Positions 1-9,750 of a stretch of DNA of 64,000 bases are shown here, one piece after another (the stretch's first letter is position 1; each line of letters opens with the position of its first letter). The stretch is from CAIKZJ01 sp041675325. GTDB taxonomy: Bacteria > Bacteroidota > Ignavibacteria > Tepidaquicellales > Tepidaquicellaceae. A program made the position numbers and the translations under genes. The stretch is taken from the NCBI GenBank assembly GCA_041675325.1, contig JBAYUG010000007.1:1-64000 (forward strand). Direction: 5' to 3'. The notes beneath the pieces are model-generated. The model did no database searches. It saw only the letters and a list, made by a program, of their open reading frames with translations, and had not been told where the DNA came from.

Positions 1-443
1 GTATTTGAGGATTTGTATCATTATTCATTTAATCAGTATATAATAGAATGTAATTTTATTTGAGTAATCATTAATTTAGCCAAATAAGAATACTTATTCA
101 ACGCAAAAGAAATCTATTATATCGGTATTTTACACATCTGTCCAAAATAACTTTTTCAAGTTAATGTTTTGGACAGCAGAATGCAATATTGTAGAACTAT
201 GTAAATTTATTAATCAATAAAAACACTTTATAAAGATAGTATTTAGCCATTTTTCACGTTTGATATGAGATTAATTTGTTTTGGACAGCAGAATGCAATC
301 TAATATATTTGATTAAGGGGTTATTTTAGAAAGTGGCAAAATAAGAACGGAATCTGTCCAAATTGGGCTATAAATGAAGGTTTATTTGAGTTCCCAATTT
401 AATTTGGACAGCTGTGAGTATTTTAATAGAAATGAAGTATGAT
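1..443. repeat. Intergenic region with short direct and inverted repeats
   Basis: No gene is supported here. A 23-bp sequence (core TTTTGGACAGCAGAATGC) occurs at 165-187 and again, identical, at 277-299. The inverse core CTGTCCAAA appears at 138-146 and 354-362, and AATTTGGACAG at 401-411 forms an 11-bp inverted repeat with 354-364. So five copies of the TTTGGACAG core lie within 280 bp in both orientations. They could be regulator sites, IS-end debris or a dispersed repeat; the sequence does not decide. Confidence 0.55.
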
Positions 444-1460
444 TTATTTATTTTTCTTTACAAATTTACTTAGTTTGTATGATTGAGCTAATAATTCCAT
501 ATTACTAATACCTTCTTCAAGGTCACAAGGTTTAATAATATCATTTTTGTCCGGAAATAACAAAGCCTTTGTTTCATTGTAAAAAACATCTTCTCCATTG
601 GATTCGCAGACAAGAATTTCCGAGTCTTTCTGACTACTTGAATTTTGCCACCCCCATCTTTTTCCAGTAATATATGTTTGATTACCATAGCTCCTATTTC
701 TACCTTCAACAATTCCGTACCCGTCTTCACCATTTACCTCAATTCTGAATGTGCTTTTCCACTTAACTATGGATATTTGCATGTTGACAACACAGGAATC
801 ACCCTTTAATAATAAGTGACATTCCTCTTCAATTCCAGTATTCCAGAAACCGTTCCAAAACATCCCTTTAATCATTTGAAGTTTGTTCTTTGTTATAATT
901 CTAGCTAAATCAATGAAATGAATTCCAGGATCAATAAGACAGCCTCCACCAGCTTTAACAGGATCTAACTTCCACCCATCTGTTATATTGGGGCTGCAGC
1001 CATGACCTAGTACAAAGTTTATTGAAATTAATTTACCGAATTTATTCTCAACAACGTCATTTAATAATGCGTTAACACCATCAAAGAACCTGTAATTGAA
1101 TCCTACCCAAAGATCATTTTTATTTTTGCAAAGATTATATAATTCTTTTGCTTCTTCCAAATTCCTTCCAAGTGGTTTTTCAATTAATACTTTTAAATTA
1201 TTCTCCAGAGATTTCTTTGTAAGATTAACTGCAATATCATGAGGTGTAGCTATAAAAACCCAGTCAGGATTTTCCTTCAGAAGTTTATCAAATACTGGAA
1301 AAATGTTTACATTATATTTTTCGGACAAATACTGTAAATCTTTACTATAAGGATCATGAATACCTGTTATTTCAATATCATACCCTTCTGATCTAAGTCT
1401 GCCAAGAGCAAGAAGTCTTTCTTTCCCAATTAATCCTAAGCCAGCCATACCTACTTTCAC
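444..1460 (-). CDS. Gfo/Idh/MocA family NAD(P)-dependent oxidoreductase
   Basis: Cytoplasmic sugar or sugar-nucleotide dehydrogenase-like protein of 338 aa, a normal length for the family. The N-terminal Rossmann fold has GLGLIG at residues 7-12. The family EKP motif is at 94-96. The C-terminal domain has the GGG...DPGIHFIDLAR signature at about 171-187, with the expected catalytic His181 and nearby Asp184. Its start overlaps the stop of the upstream SDR gene by 4 bp (ATGA), so the two are probably translationally coupled. Placement next to a polysaccharide locus suggests a role in modifying a sugar precursor, but the substrate cannot be read from sequence. This gene group is strongly AT-rich like the glycosyltransferases that follow. 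Confidence 0.9.
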   Translation of the reverse strand: MKVGMAGLGLIGKERLLALGRLRSEGYDIEITGIHDPYSKDLQYLSEKYNVNIFPVFDKLLKENPDWVFIATPHDIAVNLTKKSLENNLKVLIEKPLGRNLEEAKELYNLCKNKNDLWVGFNYRFFDGVNALLNDVVENKFGKLISINFVLGHGCSPNITDGWKLDPVKAGGGCLIDPGIHFIDLARIITKNKLQMIKGMFWNGFWNTGIEEECHLLLKGDSCVVNMQISIVKWKSTFRIEVNGEDGYGIVEGRNRSYGNQTYITGKRWGWQNSSSQKDSEILVCESNGEDVFYNETKALLFPDKNDIIKPCDLEEGISNMELLAQSYKLSKFVKKNK

Positions 1461-2239
1461 TTATCTATCCTCCTGAGTTTAAACATATCTTTACCGGATA
1501 ACTCCTTATTTGAATTAAGGTAATTTCCCCAATCATCTCGTACATGTACAAATGAACCCGAAAAATTACATTTATCTGAAAAAATAAATTCTCTCACAAA
1601 ATTGGTCGGCTCCGATATGTCTACAGTTGTTTTTACTTCAGCCCCAAATGATCTTACTTTCTTAAGCATATCAGTCTCAACTGCACCAGGTGCTAATGCT
1701 GCAATTGCAAAATCACCTTTATCTTTTAAAACTTCAGCAAAATTTTCTACTGTCCTTACAACGGCTGTTTTTGAAGCAGAATATGCAGAGAAAATAGGAT
1801 AAGCATATGCAGAACCACCACCTGAAAAAGCAACGATCCTTCCATATTTGTTTTCCATCATTCTTGGGAGTAATGTCCCCAAAACATTAAAATTACCTGT
1901 AAGATTCACATTAAAAACTTCACTCCATTCCTTTGCATCAAATGCTGAGACATTAAATTTGTTCCCAAGAACGGATGCTGCAAGCACAACACCAATTTTT
2001 CTGTAATTATACTTTTTTAACCATTGATTTAGTTTCGCAGTTGTTGCATTAAAATCCGCTAAATCAACCGTTATAATATCAGCTGCCGAATTATATTTCT
2101 TTACCTCTTTCAACGTTTCTAAAACCGAATCAGATTTAGAGATACATAAAAGAGGTACATTATTTTTAGCAAACTCTATGCAGACAGATCTTCCAATTCC
2201 GCGTCCTGCTCCGGTTACTACTACAACATCAGGTTTCAT
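1457..2239 (-). CDS. Short-chain dehydrogenase/reductase (SDR) family protein
   Basis: Classical SDR of 260 aa. The cofactor motif TGAGRGIG is at residues 9-16 and the catalytic YSASK gives Tyr153 and Lys157, with a Ser at about 139-143. The usual NNAG segment is replaced by a LAAS-like stretch at about 87-90. It likely oxidises or reduces a carbonyl or hydroxyl group on a small molecule. It heads a two-gene unit with the Gfo/Idh/MocA oxidoreductase (4-bp overlap), and such pairs are common in sugar biosynthesis islands. Roughly 470 bp of non-coding and decayed IS sequence lies upstream. Exact substrate unknown. Confidence 0.88.
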   Translation of the reverse strand: MKPDVVVVTGAGRGIGRSVCIEFAKNNVPLLCISKSDSVLETLKEVKKYNSAADIITVDLADFNATTAKLNQWLKKYNYRKIGVVLAASVLGNKFNVSAFDAKEWSEVFNVNLTGNFNVLGTLLPRMMENKYGRIVAFSGGGSAYAYPIFSAYSASKTAVVRTVENFAEVLKDKGDFAIAALAPGAVETDMLKKVRSFGAEVKTTVDISEPTNFVREFIFSDKCNFSGSFVHVRDDWGNYLNSNKELSGKDMFKLRRIDK

Positions 2240-2499
2240 AATGATTTTAATTTCGAATTTATTTAAATTATATAAAGTATATTTAACAATAAATTCAATA
2301 CAACTTGGAAATATATATAATTATTATTCATAACTATTAAAAATGATAAGAAAGACTAACGCCCCTTAAAAATAATTCACAAGCCGTATTTTGTTTATTC
2401 AACTAACAAAAATATTAATTAGTCATAGCAAAAATAATACTTTTAGGTAAAATATTTAATAAACTAAATCGTAACCTATTTTAAATAATAACGTTCCAA

Positions 2500-2710
2500 T
2501 TAGTGTGTAAATTTTAAGTCTCCCTATTTTCTTCTCTCATACTTTAGCTTTTGGTCTCAAGATGCTACTTAATTTCCTTATTTCCTACTTTCTGTTATAA
2601 CCGCATATCTCGCAAAACACAGCGAGAATCTCTGTCTTTTCTAGTTTATCTGAGAGATTGTATCTCAATTCAATTTCCTCGTAAATCTCCATTTTTGATG
2701 CCTTTGTCAT
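2500..2710 (-). pseudogene. Decayed IS transposase remnant (N-terminal part)
   Basis: Reading the minus strand from ATG at 2710 gives a 41-codon frame ending EILAVFCEICGYNRK before a TAG at 2587-2585. In the same frame the text continues as EIRKLSSILRPKAKV, a TGA, then EKKIGRLKIYT. This pattern matches, from memory, the start of IS transposases that read ...ILDEFC...GYNRKYAIRLLN...KRGRxxxYT, so the first stop probably replaces the Tyr of NRKY. The frame then fades into AT-rich sequence. I infer a dead transposase fragment with two nonsense mutations; the catalytic domain is absent. The IS family is not certain. Confidence 0.55.
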
Positions 2711-3176
2711 AAAAAGTAGCCTTTTTGTGTCTTATAATACGGTTACATCACTTTTGACGCAACGACCATATTTTGACATCTCTTAGTTACATTATTTAAG
2801 ATGCAATGCGCTGTTCAACAAATAGGATAAATAAAATGTGACATTTTTAATAAGAATATGAGATTCAACAGGATTGAAAAGTTACAAAGAAAAATGAGCT
2901 TCCGGAAAACAAATATCAGGACATCCTGCTAGATTAGATAGTAATGTTGGAAAACAAAGTAACCAGGAATAAATACAACAATATACTACGCCATGTCTCT
3001 ATGTACGTTTCAAAGAATAATACATCAATTGAGTTATTAACGAATAATTTTACTTGGACAACTGTGCATAGAATTTCTAATGATATATCAATATATCTTT
3101 TTCTGAATTACTTAATTCAGTATAACTGCATTGATTATTTTCCGCATCTGAAATAATTTAGAAAAAACAGAAAATT
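2711..3176. other. Intergenic, no convincing gene
   Basis: AT-rich sequence between the transposase remnant and the broken methyltransferase. Short related words around 2746-2785 (GGTTACATCACTTTTGACGC and TTTTGACATC) may belong to the end of the lost IS. A 70-codon open frame at 2944-3156 has no recognisable features and is not called. Confidence 0.4.
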
Positions 3177-4178
3177 ATGTTATATGAAAATCTAGTTTAT
3201 GAAGATGATTCCGCTTATGTTTTTGTAAATGAACTTGATTCATCGCAAAATCAAGTTATTGTTAAATTTAAAAATCCGAAAAATTCAGAAAATAGGTTTA
3301 CAACTTCTTATCCGAAAAGTATAATATCCCAAATTTCTAAAGTGAAAACACCAGCTTGGCTGGAAGATGAAATAAACGGAGAGGAATCAGAGGTTTATCT
3401 CAAACTTGTCTTAAAAATCTCTATTTTAAGTTACTTAAAACATGAGTGCTTTACAAATAAGTTAATTCTCGATTTTGGGTCTGGGTCGGGATCTTCTACG
3501 ATTATTTTAAGTAAACTCTTTCCAGATTCTGAAATAATAGGCATTGAGATGGTGGATGAATTTATTAAGATAGCGGAAGAAAAGATTAAGTTTTTGGGCT
3601 TAAAGAATGTTAAGTTTATTAAATCTGAATCTCCGGAATATTTACCCAAAAATATTAAATCACCAGATTTTATAGTTATGAGCAGAGTTTATGAACATCT
3701 GTTACCAAAGGAAAGAGAAGGAATTTTCCTTGAAATCTGGAATCTTCTAAAAACAGGCGGAGTCTTATTCATTATTGAGACGCCATATAGCCTATACCCT
3801 ATTGAATTTCATACTACACAGGGACTTCCGCTTATTAACTATCTTCCGGATAACCTTGCTTAACTTTACGCAAAACACTTCTCAAGAGCTAATTTAAAGG
3901 ACAAAAACTGGCAAAGGCTGCTTAGAGATGGAATCATAGGGGGAAGACCGGGATACATAAGAAGACAATTGAACTCTATAGATAATAAAGCATTGATGCT
4001 AAAACCTTTAAGTGATTTTGCAAAAGACAATTTAGAAATATGGCACAATATTTATAAAAAAAGAGACAGACAGAAACTTGTAAAGATAATGTATTATTTG
4101 GGAAAACTTATAAAAATGCTGACTGGAATTACAATGACACATTATATTTATCTTGCTATACAAAAAGAAAAGAAATAA
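3177..4178 (+). pseudogene. SAM-dependent methyltransferase interrupted by an in-frame stop
   Basis: Residues 1-228 form a class I methyltransferase: motif I is ILDFGSGSGSS at about 97-107, the acidic motif II is GIEMVDEF, and later SRVYEHLLPKE and LKTGGVLFIIETP. A TAA at 3861-3863 ends that frame. The same frame then continues without a further stop as LYAKHFSRANLKDKNW and on to 4178, which looks like the natural C-terminal part of the same protein (333 codons in all). A single change of a sense codon, most simply TAT or TAC (Tyr), to TAA explains it. It is the only plus-strand gene at the end of the polysaccharide cluster and converges with it. A sequencing error or readthrough cannot be excluded. 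Confidence 0.8.
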
Positions 4179-4187
4179 TAATATCAA

Positions 4188-4937
4188 TTACAGAAATCTT
4201 CGAGCAATTCTATTATATGTTGTGTTTTTTTCTATAATATCTTCGGGGGAAATATTTCTAAGGTATTTATCAAATGATATACCATCCCAATAATGATGAC
4301 AATATGCATTAGGAAAATCAAGATCTTTCTCAAAAATTCTTTTTACATCAAAGGAATAGTATAGCGGGTAGTGGAAACTATCATAAGGTTCTATATGTAT
4401 AAGTTCTGGGTATTGTTTTGAAAGCTCCAGCGGCTTTCTAACAGACATTTCTGACCAATACTTATCATATCCCTTTGACCTAAAATTTCTGAATTCATTG
4501 TACCACAGTTTAAGAAACTCTGAATCTTTATTCGCAAAAATTACTCCATTACATAATCCCATACGTCTCCATTTTCCTTGTTTCCCTAATACAAGATCAT
4601 GCGAAAGCAGAGGAGCAAAAGATTTTTTACAAATAACATCCATATCCAAATAAATTCCTCCCCTATCTATTAATATCTGTAATCTTAAAACATCTGATTT
4701 ATGAGCAACGTGATACAGTCTTTTGTCAAAAACAGAATTAGGGGGAGTAACCTTTTTATATTCAACAAATGGTGAGATTTTATCCCAGTATTTGCCTTCA
4801 GGAAGCTTATCTGAATAGAAATATATCTTTTCCGGATTATTCAGAATTCTTATCGAATTTACATTAATATAATGAGCAAGCGGAAACACGTCATTTCCTT
4901 TATAGAAATAAATCAGATGAAAAATATTTGGTATCAT
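4188..4937 (-). CDS. Glycosyltransferase with DXD motif (GT32-like, sugar-binding region)
   Basis: 249-aa soluble glycosyltransferase. The N-terminus MIPNIFHLIYF, the KSDVLRLQILIDRGGIYLDMDV block at about 80-101 and the DMD triplet at 98-100 are hallmarks of the Gly_transf_sug / capsular polysaccharide synthesis family. The DXD binds the divalent metal and nucleotide-sugar. It is the last gene of the minus-strand polysaccharide operon, its ATG overlapping the stop of the preceding GT4 gene by 1 bp. Donor and acceptor are unknown. It probably adds one of the last residues or a side branch of the repeat unit. Confidence 0.88.
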   Translation of the reverse strand: MIPNIFHLIYFYKGNDVFPLAHYINVNSIRILNNPEKIYFYSDKLPEGKYWDKISPFVEYKKVTPPNSVFDKRLYHVAHKSDVLRLQILIDRGGIYLDMDVICKKSFAPLLSHDLVLGKQGKWRRMGLCNGVIFANKDSEFLKLWYNEFRNFRSKGYDKYWSEMSVRKPLELSKQYPELIHIEPYDSFHYPLYYSFDVKRIFEKDLDFPNAYCHHYWDGISFDKYLRNISPEDIIEKNTTYNRIARRFL

Positions 4938-6004
4938 TATTTGGCATTCTTAATAAATTCATAAATCTTATCTGTGGTAATTTCCCATGTGTTAAATTCA
5001 TAAGCACGTTTAATAGAATTTTCAGAAATCTTTGAATATAATTCAGGATTATTATAAAGCTTTCTGATACAACGGGCAAGGTCTTTATGATCGCCTTTTT
5101 TGAACAGAAGTCCATCAGTACCATCGTTAATAAGTTCTTTGCTTGTAGGTATATTGCTTGAGATAACCGGGAGACCATTTGCCATAGCCTCTGCAATGAC
5201 CATTCCGTATCCTTCCCATAATGACGGAAATAAGAGTATATCAGATTTTCTATAATGCTCGAGAAGTTCATCAGAGGATAACTTTCCAAGAAAATAAACT
5301 TTGTTCATTAAATTTCCGGTTTCGATTAATTTCAATACTTCATTATAATAATCACTTTCCGTTGGATTTCCTACTACATTAAATTTAAAATCAAAGTTCT
5401 TTATCTCGGATAAAGCATTTATAACAGTGTTTAATGACTTCCTCTTTTCAATATTTCCAACAAATAAGAGTTCAGGTATAGGTTTTATTTTTTCCCTCGT
5501 GTAAGAATGATCCGGAGTATATTCAAGACCTGGATTAACCATGGGTATCAAGTCCTTAATCATTCCGTTCCTAAAAAGACTTTTCGTTGAGGTTTCGCTA
5601 ACGGTTAACTTATTTTTAACAGATTTGACAAATATACTCTCAAAAAAGCTCACTAAGAACTTTGCTTTCTCCTCACACAGCAAATGGTGTATTAAAATTA
5701 TATATCTGTGCCTTTTAAAGAAACTGACAGTATATAACGGCAGTAAAAAATGTAAGAAAGCTGTATTTGTTAAGAATATTACAGATCCTTTTGGTATTTT
5801 CAAAGTATGCTTTAAGCCGTAAATAATCTTTTTGACTTTTGATTTCTCGACCGATTCAAAATCATCCTCGTTTCCAAATACCTTTACCTTCTCTCCTCTT
5901 TTATTAAGTATATCATAAACTATAGAATGGTACATATTACCTCCGGTTGTAAACTTTGGGTAAAACGGGATAAAAAAGTAAATTTGGTTTTCCTGTTTAC
6001 TCAA
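4937..6004 (-). CDS. Glycosyltransferase family 4 (GT-B fold)
   Basis: 355-aa GT-B enzyme. The C-terminal donor-binding domain begins at about LLFVGNIEKRKSL (179-191) and contains the E-x7-E motif in SLWEGYGMVIAEAMANGLPV with Glu264 and Glu272. The N-terminal half shows the expected Rossmann-like acceptor domain with a GGNMYH loop. It acts at the cytoplasmic face on lipid-linked sugar. It overlaps the preceding GT2 by 8 bp and the next gene by 1 bp, which suggests tight coupling in one operon. The sugar specificity is not inferable. Confidence 0.92.
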   Translation of the reverse strand: MSKQENQIYFFIPFYPKFTTGGNMYHSIVYDILNKRGEKVKVFGNEDDFESVEKSKVKKIIYGLKHTLKIPKGSVIFLTNTAFLHFLLPLYTVSFFKRHRYIILIHHLLCEEKAKFLVSFFESIFVKSVKNKLTVSETSTKSLFRNGMIKDLIPMVNPGLEYTPDHSYTREKIKPIPELLFVGNIEKRKSLNTVINALSEIKNFDFKFNVVGNPTESDYYNEVLKLIETGNLMNKVYFLGKLSSDELLEHYRKSDILLFPSLWEGYGMVIAEAMANGLPVISSNIPTSKELINDGTDGLLFKKGDHKDLARCIRKLYNNPELYSKISENSIKRAYEFNTWEITTDKIYEFIKNAK

Positions 6005-6926
6005 GACCTGTTCTGTAATATTTAATAATATTCATGTATTGCAATTTTTTCATATTTTTCTTCTCAGAATAACGGCTTCTGAACTTCAAAGAAAACAATC
6101 TTAGATAAAACCCTGCTAAATGAAGGTATTTTACAAACAGTTTCTTAAATGTACTACTATTTTTCATGTGGTACATTAATCTGCTTTTATTTATGTTGTA
6201 ATAATAAACAGTATCATCATCGTCAGGTTTAGTGCTTGTATTGGCTACATGAATCACTTTAAGATATGGCAGACAATAGATACTTCCTCCTGCATCAGTT
6301 ATTCTTTTCTGTAAATCCACATCTTCATAATATAGGAAATAATCCTCGTTAAATCCTCCGACTTTATTAAAAAAATCTTTTTTAACTATAAGACAAGCCC
6401 CAGTTGCCCAATCTATTCTCATTGCCCTGCCGGATTTAGCTGATTCTTGAAGTTTTCTGTTTAACTTATTTATTCTTAAATTATAACCTTTACCTAAGAA
6501 ATCATAGAACTCCCACATTATGTTAGGGAAATTATTGTAGACGTATCCCTGACTGCCATCCTGATATATGAAAGCAGGAGAACATACAGCAGCATCGGTG
6601 GTTTGTTCCATAAAATCAAACATGTTTTTCAGACTATTATTTGTAAACACTGTATCCGGATTAACGAATACTAAATACTTCCCACTTGAATTTTGAGATC
6701 CGTAATTACAGGCTGACCCGAAACCACGGTTGTCATCCAAAAGATAGAATTCAATATTACTAAATTTACTCTTTAAATTAATTATATCCCTGTCCGGAGA
6801 ATAATTATCAACAATAAGAATTTCATAATTTATATCGCGAGTATTAGAAATGATTGAATTTAAACAGTTCTCTATATATTTATGAGAATTATAATTCACG
6901 GTTATTATTGATATATCTTTTTTCAC
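5997..6926 (-). CDS. Glycosyltransferase family 2, rhamnosyltransferase-like
   Basis: 309 aa GT-A fold. It shows SIITVNYNSHKYIENC at the N-terminus, IVDNYS at about 40-45, FVNPDT as the DXD-equivalent near residue 93, and FLYYEDVDLQKRI around 200, the arrangement found in WbbL/RfbF-like rhamnosyltransferases. A basic C-terminal extension (KFRSRYSEKKNMKKL) may bind membrane or acceptor lipid. It lies 36 bp after the previous GT2 and overlaps the next gene by 8 bp. The rhamnosyl assignment is by family resemblance only. Confidence 0.9.
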   Translation of the reverse strand: MKKDISIITVNYNSHKYIENCLNSIISNTRDINYEILIVDNYSPDRDIINLKSKFSNIEFYLLDDNRGFGSACNYGSQNSSGKYLVFVNPDTVFTNNSLKNMFDFMEQTTDAAVCSPAFIYQDGSQGYVYNNFPNIMWEFYDFLGKGYNLRINKLNRKLQESAKSGRAMRIDWATGACLIVKKDFFNKVGGFNEDYFLYYEDVDLQKRITDAGGSIYCLPYLKVIHVANTSTKPDDDDTVYYYNINKSRLMYHMKNSSTFKKLFVKYLHLAGFYLRLFSLKFRSRYSEKKNMKKLQYMNIIKYYRTGLE

Positions 6927-6962
6927 CGTTAAGGAATCTTTATGAATTAATAAACTTTATCA

Positions 6963-7952
6963 TTAATAATTGTATTTATCAAACTCTTTATAACCTCTTT
7001 TATAATCCATTGATATGTCCTCGATATAATCTGAAGATGCTACAGTAAACTTCTTAATTTGTTTTCTTTGATTAAAGTACCTATAGGATAAAAATAGGCC
7101 AACCCAAAAACCTGCCACAGAATTGGTAAAAAAGTTAATCTGATACCTTTTTATGAATCTTAAATAATTCCAGTGTCTGTTAAAAGTAGAAATAATACTG
7201 TATTTTAAGATTAATTTTGAATTATGGTTTTTAATCTGCAGATAATTCAAGTTCCTTTCCATTAGGAAGAACTTCTTACTAAGAGTATTTTTTATTGTTG
7301 CTCCGCATTTATGATAACAAACGGCTTCTGGAATATAGACGCATTTAAAACCTGCCAGCTGCATTCTGTAATTAAAATCTATATCTTCATAATATGCAAA
7401 AAACGAATCATCGAGTAAACCAATATTACGGAAAAGTTCTGTGCGGTAAATTGTAGAACCTCCGCAGCCTCCAAATACAAATCCCCTTTTTTGATATTGT
7501 TTTATATCTTTTTCATCACCACCCCTTTTGTAAGGATAGCTGTAAAAATCATAGTAATCTCCTGTTGTATCTAATAAGTCTCTGGAATAATAATTCAATA
7601 TTTTAGGAGTAGTACTGCCAATTTCATCACTTGTAAAACCCGATACAAGATTCTCAAGAAAGAACTCGTCACATTCCATGTCATTATTTAGGAAAAGGAT
7701 ATAGTTGTATAGATTAGAGTTTATAGCATGAATAATACCTGCATTTGTAGCAAAAGCAAAGCCATAATTCTTTTCAAGTTTTAATACCTTAACTTCAGGA
7801 TAATTCCTATTAACATATTCGACAGAATCATCAATAGAACCGTTATCTACAAGAATTATATTAAAGTTTTTATATGATTGATTTCTAAGTGAATTGAAGC
7901 ATACTTCAAGATGATTTAAGCCATTATAATTTGGAATAACAATACAAATCAA
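6963..7952 (-). CDS. Glycosyltransferase family 2
   Basis: 329 aa GT-A enzyme. It has CIVIPNYNGLNHLEVCFNSL at the start, LVDNGSIDDS near 35, FLNNDME as the DXD region near 90, and FFAYYEDIDFNYRMQ near 190. The fold and motifs resemble its neighbour at 5997-6926, so the two may be paralogues with different acceptors. Its start overlaps the stop of the upstream GT4 by 4 bp (ATGA). It is probably part of the lipid-linked repeat-unit assembly line. Confidence 0.9.
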   Translation of the reverse strand: MICIVIPNYNGLNHLEVCFNSLRNQSYKNFNIILVDNGSIDDSVEYVNRNYPEVKVLKLEKNYGFAFATNAGIIHAINSNLYNYILFLNNDMECDEFFLENLVSGFTSDEIGSTTPKILNYYSRDLLDTTGDYYDFYSYPYKRGGDEKDIKQYQKRGFVFGGCGGSTIYRTELFRNIGLLDDSFFAYYEDIDFNYRMQLAGFKCVYIPEAVCYHKCGATIKNTLSKKFFLMERNLNYLQIKNHNSKLILKYSIISTFNRHWNYLRFIKRYQINFFTNSVAGFWVGLFLSYRYFNQRKQIKKFTVASSDYIEDISMDYKRGYKEFDKYNY

Positions 7953-9016
7953 CTCAGAAGGTAAATTAGTTTTTCAACAGAGTTTTCCCAATTAAGGGTA
8001 TTTCTAACCATGCTAAATCCATTCTCAGCAATACTTTTATTTAGTATATTATCATTCAAAAGCAATCTTGTTTTTTCTACAATAGATTCTACATTCTCAG
8101 GACTTATAAACAATACCGATTTTTCATTTAGTGAATATTCTGGAACAGCACCAACCGGTGAACTTATTACAGAAGTTTTGCATGCCATTGCTTCAGCCGG
8201 CGGCAACCCAAATCCTTCTTCTCTACTTGCAAAAATGAAAATATGAGATTCATTGTAAATATTTGCTATTTCTTCAGGCAAGGGATTCTTATAAAACTTA
8301 ACATAACTGGGATGTTCATTGAATTTTTCCAGCCCAAATGATTTAAACTTAACATGAGGGAATTCATCTCTTATCATCTTAATAGCTTCAATAACCAATT
8401 TAGTATTCTTCTTTTCTAATTTATAATCTATATAGCTTATGGTTTTTTCTTTTGTATCGTAATCTTTTTTAATTGATGGGAAATAAGTATCATAATCTAT
8501 TCCGTTTAAGATTTCATCAGAGTGTATTCCATAATCTGTTAGTAATTTATCCTTTAAATAACTGCATGTTGTTATTCGTATTAAATCCAGTTTATAACTT
8601 TCATTTACAAGATTAACATTTGAATCCCATTTTTCAAAATCTTGAATTAAATAATACTTAATCCCCTTATGATAACTCAATTTTGAAACATCAAATGATG
8701 TTGGCCAGCTTGTTGCAATAGTATAATTAGCATCTCTGACAAAATTATCTCTAATAAAAGGCACTCCAATGATTTTAATATCTTTAATAAACTTTTTATT
8801 TATTCGTCCCTTGATATAATTCTTTATCGCCCAGTAAGATCTTCTTGGATTCCAGGAATACTCATTCTTTCCAGTATAATGATTATAGTAAGCGAAAGGA
8901 TAATATAAAACGATATCAAATCCTTTAGTTTTGAGCCTGTATGAATATTCCAGAATGACATTCATCCCCCCTGATTTAATAATTCCGGGAATGATAATAT
9001 TAATTTTCCTATTCAA
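7949..9016 (-). CDS. Glycosyltransferase family 4, WsaF-like
   Basis: 355 aa GT-B enzyme. The N-terminal half has GIIKSGGMNVILEYSYRL and the phrase YLIQDFEKWD at about 122-131, which resembles WsaF-type rhamnosyltransferases that carry a similar QDFE segment. The C-terminal half has the E-x7-E motif in FASREEGFGLPPAEAMAC (Glu267, Glu275) followed by SSPVGAVPEY. It overlaps the flanking genes by 4 bp on both sides, so expression is coupled. The rhamnosyl assignment is tentative; GT4 membership is firm. Confidence 0.9.
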   Translation of the reverse strand: MNRKINIIIPGIIKSGGMNVILEYSYRLKTKGFDIVLYYPFAYYNHYTGKNEYSWNPRRSYWAIKNYIKGRINKKFIKDIKIIGVPFIRDNFVRDANYTIATSWPTSFDVSKLSYHKGIKYYLIQDFEKWDSNVNLVNESYKLDLIRITTCSYLKDKLLTDYGIHSDEILNGIDYDTYFPSIKKDYDTKEKTISYIDYKLEKKNTKLVIEAIKMIRDEFPHVKFKSFGLEKFNEHPSYVKFYKNPLPEEIANIYNESHIFIFASREEGFGLPPAEAMACKTSVISSPVGAVPEYSLNEKSVLFISPENVESIVEKTRLLLNDNILNKSIAENGFSMVRNTLNWENSVEKLIYLLS

Positions 9017-9750
9017 TATTTTTCGGGAAATAGAATTTTCTTTAAAACACTTGTATACATAATTGGATCTAAAAGTTTTGCACCATATTTTCTTGATACT
9101 TTATAAATCTCAATCGCTTGTCTTCTCATATTACTTCTAGTAAGTGTAGTACTGTAATCTCTTTGTATTGCTAATGTATCATCAACATAAAATGGAGTGG
9201 TAAGTAAAAACATTCTTATAAATAATTCGTAATCAAAAACAAGTTTAAGAGTATCATCAAGCAATCCCGTTTTACGTAAAAGCGACATCCTGTAAAAGGA
9301 GCATGGTTGTCTTACTATGTCTGCACTCATATGAATTAAATCATTAGCGCATAGTAGAGATGACTTTTCTGTAAGTAGTTTATTTTCATTAGGCAACAGA
9401 ACGGATCTATTTCCATAAAGAAAATCCAGCTTATCATCATCAAAAAAATAATTATTAACTTTAGATAGTATATTCTTTTCATAATAATCATCAGAATTAA
9501 TCCATGTAACAATATCCCCGCTTGCCATTTTAAAACCCTTATTAATTGCTTCTGCAGCACCTTTATCCTTTTCAGAAATCCAGTTCAAATGAGGATATTC
9601 CTTTAGGATATCAATTGTTTCATCTGTTGAACCACCGTCAATAATAATATGCTCATAATTTGGATAATCTTGATTTAATATAGATTCGATTGTATCTCTA
9701 ATAAATCTTCCCTGATTATAGGAAGGTGTAATTATAGAAAATTTAAGCAT
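9013..9750 (-). CDS. Glycosyltransferase family 2 (WcaA-like)
   Basis: 245 aa single-domain GT-A. It has FSIITPSYNQGRFIRDTIES, HIIIDGGSTDETIDIL and WINSDDYY (the DXD equivalent at about 83-90), with a conserved RQPCSFYR block near residue 140. This is the group of short GT2 enzymes found in many exopolysaccharide loci. It is the first glycosyltransferase after the flippase gene, whose stop overlaps its start by 1 bp. It probably adds an early sugar of the repeat unit. Confidence 0.9.
   Translation of the reverse strand: MLKFSIITPSYNQGRFIRDTIESILNQDYPNYEHIIIDGGSTDETIDILKEYPHLNWISEKDKGAAEAINKGFKMASGDIVTWINSDDYYEKNILSKVNNYFFDDDKLDFLYGNRSVLLPNENKLLTEKSSLLCANDLIHMSADIVRQPCSFYRMSLLRKTGLLDDTLKLVFDYELFIRMFLLTTPFYVDDTLAIQRDYSTTLTRSNMRRQAIEIYKVSRKYGAKLLDPIMYTSVLKKILFPEKY

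Noticed and set aside
2944..3156. 70-codon plus-strand ORF
   Set aside because: No ribosome-binding site, no recognisable motif and composition like the surrounding intergenic DNA.
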